From contig JARHXX010000018.1 of assembly GCA_029269125.1 (NCBI GenBank), positions 1 through 64,000 on the forward strand: DNA of 64,000 bases. Direction: 5' to 3'. Shown here piece after piece: positions 60,083 through 64,000 of this stretch. The notes below the pieces were generated by a model, which worked only from the letters and a program-made list of their open reading frames with translations, searched no databases and was not told the DNA's origin. This DNA comes from Kiritimatiellaeota bacterium B1221 (lineage in GTDB: Bacteria; Verrucomicrobiota; Kiritimatiellia; SS1-B-03-39; UBA6053). Within the stretch, counting starts at the first letter, position 1; each line of letters begins with the position of its first letter. The position numbers were made by a program, and so were the translations under genes.

Positions 60083-60835
60083 ATGCTTATTATAAAAGAC
60101 TTAAATCTACTTCCTCTAACAAAGAGGACAGTAGAAAAGTTATTAAAGAAGACTCAAAGGATTCTAACTGTATCGGATGTAGAGAAAATAATTTTACTAA
60201 ACGAATTGGCGAAATTAATAAAAGAAATACCGAAACAGAAGAGTAAAGATTTATTAGCTTATCCTAGATACATAGCGGGTGAAAAACTTTACCCGTTAAA
60301 TTTAGGTAAGATACTTTTTTTAGAAACAGAGTTAGAACAGCTTAAAGAGCAAGAGTTAGTATATACTTACGCTCTTATCTATCTTTTAACTTTACCTGAT
60401 TTATCAGAGTATCAGAAAGACGGTTTTGATTTAGATGCATTTATTAAAGATGTTTCTAAGTGGAGTAAGAAAACTAAACTTAGGGGTGAACATATAGAAC
60501 CTATTTTAAGTGGTTTTTATGATATTGATTTAACCTCTATAGATAATTCTGAAGATTTAGAAAATACTAAAAATAAAGAAGATGTTAATAAAGCAGAATA
60601 CGGTGCAGTCTTTGCATTGTTGATTAGAGAGTACGGTAAAGATATAGATTACTGGTTAGATGAAAGTACCGAAAGAGTAAATGTATTATTAGATGAATGG
60701 AAGAAAGAGCAAGATAGAGAAGCTGAAAAAGAAACAGGAAGTATTAGAGCGGACGTTACAGAAGCTAAAATAGCAAATGCAGAATTTAAAAAATTAGTTA
60801 TCGAGTTAGAAACATTATGGCAAAATCAGGAATAG
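60083..60835 (+). CDS. Probable tail assembly chaperone
   Basis: A 250-residue helical acidic protein (LTKRTVEKLLKKTQRILTVS; VEKIILLNELAKLIKEIP). It lies between tail tube and tape measure, where tail chaperones are found, but no slippery frameshift motif is obvious. The ATG at 60083 is used. Overlaps the tape measure start by 19 bp. Assignment positional. Confidence 0.55.
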   Translation: MLIIKDLNLLPLTKRTVEKLLKKTQRILTVSDVEKIILLNELAKLIKEIPKQKSKDLLAYPRYIAGEKLYPLNLGKILFLETELEQLKEQELVYTYALIYLLTLPDLSEYQKDGFDLDAFIKDVSKWSKKTKLRGEHIEPILSGFYDIDLTSIDNSEDLENTKNKEDVNKAEYGAVFALLIREYGKDIDYWLDESTERVNVLLDEWKKEQDREAEKETGSIRADVTEAKIANAEFKKLVIELETLWQNQE

Positions 60836-63081
60836 AATTAAAATTTAGTGTAAAGAACTTAGTATCTAAATCATTAAAAAAAATTACAAGCCAAGTTAAA
60901 AAATTTGGTAGCGTAGCTAAGAGTGCAGGTAGAACTGCATCTAAAGCTTTTAAAGGCATTGCTAAAGGGATATTAGCGGTAGGTGCTTCTTTAGTTGTTC
61001 CTATCAGGGACGCACAAAAATTTAGAAAAGCGTTAGCGGAAGTTACCACTTTAACAGGTGGTAAAAATATTAAAGAATTCAGAAAAGATATTAAAGCTTT
61101 AGCTAGTGAATTTGGATTTGCTAAAGATGAATTAGCGGGAGGTTTATATAAATTAATCTCAGCAGGTATTCCAAAGGATAACGCTATAGATGTTTTAAGA
61201 ACAAGTTTAAAAATGGCTGTAGGTGGGGTTACTACTATTGATAGTGCTACTAGAGGATTAACAGCGGTAATAAACTCTTACGGAATTGAGGCAGAGAAAG
61301 CAGGATATGTATCAGATGTACTTTTTTCTATAATGAAAAATGGAGATACTACAGTAGGTCAAATTTCTGATAATATAGGTACGGTAGCAGGTTTAGCTAG
61401 TCAGGCGGGAGTCAGTTTAGAGTCTTTAGGTGGAGCTATAGCAACTTTGACAAAAGGGGGTAAAAATACTTCCATAGCAATGACGGAAATTAGAGCGGGT
61501 ATAGTAAGCATGTTGAAACCTTCTGCCGATTTACAAAAATCTTTTGCGGGAATCGGTACTACTGCTTCTAAATATTTATCAGAAAACGGATTGCAGAAAA
61601 CTTTTCAAAAAATTTACGAGTTTGCGGGAGGTAGCGCAGATAGATTAGCAAAATTAGTACCAGAAATTAGAGCTATGAATGGTGTAGTCTCTTTAACAGG
61701 TGAAAAAGCTAAAATGGCTTCAGATGATTTTAAAGCGATATCAGAAAGTTTAGGTGCTACAGAGGAATCTTTTAAAATTGTTGACTCTACTAGACAATGG
61801 GAGAAACTTTTACAAAACGTTTTAAACATTGCAGAAAGTATAGGTAATGCAGTAGGTACGGTTTTAAATCCTGCTTTAGACATTGCTAATAAATATCTCT
61901 CAAGTTTAGGCGACCAAAGCGCAAAACTTGAGAAAGTAAAAGAGCTTATTAAAGGTATCTTTTCTAAAGACCATTCGGGAGAAACTTTTAAAAAGATAGG
62001 CGGTTATATTTATGATTCTGCATCTAAAGGAGTAATAGCTTTAGGTAATTTATTAAAAGCACTTTTTGTAAATGTTACTCCCATTCTTGGCAATTTACTT
62101 ATTATAGGATTTCTTAAATCTGTTAATGTTTTTGCTAAAGGAATGAATGCAGTTATAACAGGGATATTTTACTATATGGCAAAAATTCCAAGCTTCATTA
62201 AAGCTTCGTTTGACGTATATAGTAATAAGAATTTTTGGGTAGGCATTGTTAAAGTAGCTAGTGGTGCTTTTGTAGGGCTTGGTACTACTTTAATGAGGAT
62301 TTTTGAAGGTGCTATATTGGTTTTACAAGCAGGTATGGACGTAGCAATACAAAAACTTTTTGAAGGGTTCGCTAAAATCCCAGGTCTTAGGGATGCTATG
62401 GGAATTGGTAAAGACTTTAAAGCTCAAACTTTTGATGAAGCTTACGAGGATAGGAAAGCAAATGGAACTTTTATTACTAATGCAGTAGATGAGAATGATA
62501 AGTTTGCAAAAAAAATGTTTACTGAAGGTGCAGAACAAATAGCAGGTTCTTTAAAACCTATAGTAAATGAATATGTTAATTTGGGGAAAGTAGTTAAAGA
62601 CGCTTTTAATAATGCAGATGATATAATTTCTACAGATAAACTAGAAAAGAGTTTAGGCGAAAAGTTTGATAAATTAGCTAAAGTTTTAGGAGGGGTTTTT
62701 TATAAAGTTGGTGAGGTTATAAAAAAAGAGCAAGATAAAACAAAAGACAAAGATAATGTAGCTAAGGCTAAAGCTAAAGAATTATCTGCTTTAGAAAAAT
62801 ATCAGAAAGGTTTAATAGGTGGTAGAGAATTTAAAGAAGCTTACAAAGTTAAGCTAGGCGGAATGAATACTAGAGCATTTGGAACTAATGGAATTAAAGG
62901 AAAGCGTTTAGGCAAGGTGGCAAAGAAAGCAACTGAAGGTAGTGTAACTTCTTCTTCTGTAGGTTTGGGTAGAGTATTTGACGTTATGAACGGTGCTAAA
63001 GCTTCAGCTAAGCAATTAGGGGTTAAAGGCAATCCCATGATTGTACATGTAGAAAATAATCCAAGTATAGGAGAAGGTTAA
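60817..63081 (+). CDS. Tail tape measure protein
   Basis: A 754-residue protein. Residues 50-260 match the TIGR01760-type core: LAEVTTLTGG, ELAGGLYKLISAGIP, GGVTTIDSATRGLTAVINSYG, TTVGQISDNIGTVAGLASQAG and LESLGGAIATLTKGG. Hydrophobic helices follow (TPILGNLLIIGFLKSVNVFA). It sets tail length and enters the channel during infection. Compared with other siphoviruses it is short, implying a short tail. Confidence 0.88.
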   Translation: MAKSGIELKFSVKNLVSKSLKKITSQVKKFGSVAKSAGRTASKAFKGIAKGILAVGASLVVPIRDAQKFRKALAEVTTLTGGKNIKEFRKDIKALASEFGFAKDELAGGLYKLISAGIPKDNAIDVLRTSLKMAVGGVTTIDSATRGLTAVINSYGIEAEKAGYVSDVLFSIMKNGDTTVGQISDNIGTVAGLASQAGVSLESLGGAIATLTKGGKNTSIAMTEIRAGIVSMLKPSADLQKSFAGIGTTASKYLSENGLQKTFQKIYEFAGGSADRLAKLVPEIRAMNGVVSLTGEKAKMASDDFKAISESLGATEESFKIVDSTRQWEKLLQNVLNIAESIGNAVGTVLNPALDIANKYLSSLGDQSAKLEKVKELIKGIFSKDHSGETFKKIGGYIYDSASKGVIALGNLLKALFVNVTPILGNLLIIGFLKSVNVFAKGMNAVITGIFYYMAKIPSFIKASFDVYSNKNFWVGIVKVASGAFVGLGTTLMRIFEGAILVLQAGMDVAIQKLFEGFAKIPGLRDAMGIGKDFKAQTFDEAYEDRKANGTFITNAVDENDKFAKKMFTEGAEQIAGSLKPIVNEYVNLGKVVKDAFNNADDIISTDKLEKSLGEKFDKLAKVLGGVFYKVGEVIKKEQDKTKDKDNVAKAKAKELSALEKYQKGLIGGREFKEAYKVKLGGMNTRAFGTNGIKGKRLGKVAKKATEGSVTSSSVGLGRVFDVMNGAKASAKQLGVKGNPMIVHVENNPSIGEG

Positions 63082-63456
63082 ATGAGTAGTTCAGAATGGA
63101 TATTTAAAGGGCATGATTCAGACGTAGAATATAAAGAAGAAACAGACGAAACTACGGGAGATACTATAATTTATGCACGTAATATATATAAGTTTCGTAG
63201 AGAGAAAAAACATTGCATTACTACTTCTGAAATTCAATTAACAGGGGGTAGCGTTAATGATGTTGTAACAGGTACTAATTTATACGGGTATCAGGGTAGT
63301 AAAAAAATGAAAGCACCTTCAGGGGCTTTGACTAAATGGGTTTGCGTACAAGATAATAACGAGCCATTAGGAGAAAGTTTAGGGGCTTATAGAAATGTTC
63401 AAATGTGGGAAAGGCGTACAGAGTGGGAAGAATTTGACGAAATAGAAGCAAGCTAA
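63082..63456 (+). CDS. Tail-associated phage protein of unknown function
   Basis: A 124-residue protein with beta-rich, Trp-containing sequence (SEWIFKGHDSDVEYKEETDE; WVCVQDNNEPLGESLGAYRN). It starts right after the tape measure stop. Probably a tail tip or adaptor protein. Confidence 0.6.
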   Translation: MSSSEWIFKGHDSDVEYKEETDETTGDTIIYARNIYKFRREKKHCITTSEIQLTGGSVNDVVTGTNLYGYQGSKKMKAPSGALTKWVCVQDNNEPLGESLGAYRNVQMWERRTEWEEFDEIEAS

Positions 63457-63486
63457 AATAAGCTAAATTAGGAGATTTATATAGTT

Positions 63487-64000
63487 ATGGCAACATATGA
63501 TAGAACAGAAAAATTTAGCGAAAATTGGAAAGGTGAAAACGGATTTGAACCTATCGCTAAAACTCTTAATCGTTACGGAAAAATTCTTAACGGTTTACAG
63601 GGGTTTGGTAATATTGATGTAGTTAAAAATGGTGATAGATGGTTTATAAAAGGAAGCGGAACTACAGGAACTACTACTAGTACTACTTTCCCTTTTAAAG
63701 TAACTAAACATATTAACGATGATGAAGATGTAATATTAAGAGTAAATGCAGGAACTATAAACGGTATTGTACCTACTAACATTTTTGCAGAACAAGTAAT
63801 TAATGAAGTAGATACTTATTATGTAGGAGTAACTTTAAACTTTACTAGCAACTCCCCTAATGATGCTTCTTTAACTTTCGGTAGTTCTCCCACTTTACCT
63901 AGTGCCACTACTGAAGGTGCAACCCCTGCTAGTGTAAGTGATGTTATAGCTATTGTTTCAGAAGGTGTAATATATCAAATAAGAAGTAATAACTTAGTAG
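63487..64000 (+). CDS. Distal tail or fibre protein, N-terminal part (cut by window end)
   Basis: An open frame of 171 codons from the ATG at 63487 to the window edge. Gly/Thr/Ser-rich beta-like sequence (GSGTTGTTTSTTFPFKVT; TLNFTSNSPNDASLTFGSSP). Leader TTAGGAGATTTATATAGTT precedes the start. The end lies beyond the window, so size and function are unknown. Confidence 0.6.
   Translation, partial: MATYDRTEKFSENWKGENGFEPIAKTLNRYGKILNGLQGFGNIDVVKNGDRWFIKGSGTTGTTTSTTFPFKVTKHINDDEDVILRVNAGTINGIVPTNIFAEQVINEVDTYYVGVTLNFTSNSPNDASLTFGSSPTLPSATTEGATPASVSDVIAIVSEGVIYQIRSNNLV

Larger units (their letters stand above)
39058..64000 (+). mobile_element. Siphovirus-like prophage, left part, continuing past the window
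   Basis: All genes lie on the + strand, the DNA is markedly AT-rich compared with the chromosome, and the order is integrase, early and replication genes, accessory block, terminase, head, tail. At least 25 kb are present and the last gene is cut by the window edge. Repressor, lysis genes and attR are not seen and probably lie beyond. Confidence 0.93.

Noticed and set aside
60058-60246. 62-codon frame overlapping the chaperone start
   Set aside because: No Shine-Dalgarno and low-complexity translation; the frame at 60083 looks like a real protein. A programmed frameshift joining them was considered, but no convincing slippery site was seen.
38981-64000. CRISPR array, retron or diversity-generating retroelement
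   Set aside because: No regularly spaced repeats with unique spacers, no reverse transcriptase motif, and no template/variable repeat pair in the visible part.

Overview
The window joins two very different pieces of DNA. Positions 1 to about 39,057 are GC-rich bacterial chromosome. From the 3' end of a tRNA-Thr gene at 38,981-39,057 to the end of the window lies AT-rich prophage DNA, coded entirely on the + strand and running off the right edge. The chromosome suggests a Gram-negative member of the Verrucomicrobiota/PVC group, probably Opitutae-like. The evidence is the PEP-CTERM-type surface proteins, a BamA/TamA-like outer-membrane protein, MscS, DNRLRE and DUF2264 carbohydrate-related proteins, GC-rich REP-like intergenic palindromes, and a tyrosine integrase of the style common in that phylum. 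The assignment is by gene content only.

Chromosome. 324-3,885: a lipoprotein alpha/beta hydrolase and an AddB-like PD-(D/E)XK nuclease (- strand). 3,988-4,631: a frameshifted PEP-CTERM gene. 4,909-8,320: pta and ackA, which interconvert acetyl-CoA and acetate. 8,537-10,720: a DNRLRE surface protein and a GH1 beta-glucosidase. 10,831-14,931: a + strand run of cofactor and metabolic genes (nadC, coaX, trpA, mannose-1-phosphate guanylyltransferase, ruvX/yqgF). 14,956-17,944: an outer-membrane barrel protein and an MscS channel. 18,205-21,014: argH followed by an unrecognised pair, one of them sigma-factor-like. 21,158-25,471: a CPA2 antiporter fused to a PTS EIIA domain, a polysaccharide deacetylase, a hemolysin-III-like membrane protein and a macrodomain-like protein. 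25,798-27,827: a two-subunit Na+/solute symporter. 28,026-33,468: a small membrane protein, HrpB helicase, a DoxX-like protein and a DUF2264 protein. 33,595-34,091: gene debris. 34,068-38,861: a zinc-ribbon coiled-coil protein, a HAL2-type nucleotidase, tadA, a GT-C-like membrane protein and an SH3-domain protein.

Prophage. The integrase starts 126 bp past the tRNA. Between them are four GGTACA repeats in two helically phased pairs, probably integrase arm sites. Early genes follow: a basic protein with a nested start, a small acidic protein, a 58-residue ribbon-helix-helix protein behind 13 copies of ATAACA/TGTTAT, and a DnaB/RepA-type ATPase. Next come an attenuator-like leader, two overlapping lipoprotein genes, and a block of small genes of mostly unknown function. 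That block includes two more ribbon-helix-helix mini-proteins, an intact HNH/AP2 endonuclease and a degenerate copy. The structural module follows in siphovirus order: terminase large subunit, AT-hook/zinc protein, gpW-like connector, portal, protease-scaffold with an internal scaffold start, capsid, head-tail adaptors, tail terminator, a Rossmann-like accessory protein, tail tube, probable chaperone, tape measure, and the start of a distal tail or fibre gene. No repressor, lysis enzyme or small terminase was recognised.

The most unusual material is non-coding and in the prophage. It comprises the phased ATAACA cluster, a 451-bp structured gap with a 22-bp direct repeat, a recurring ribosome-binding leader used before many phage genes, and a terminator/antiterminator leader carrying a 13-nt stretch that is exactly complementary to one of those leaders. 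I saw no CRISPR array, retron or diversity-generating retroelement.
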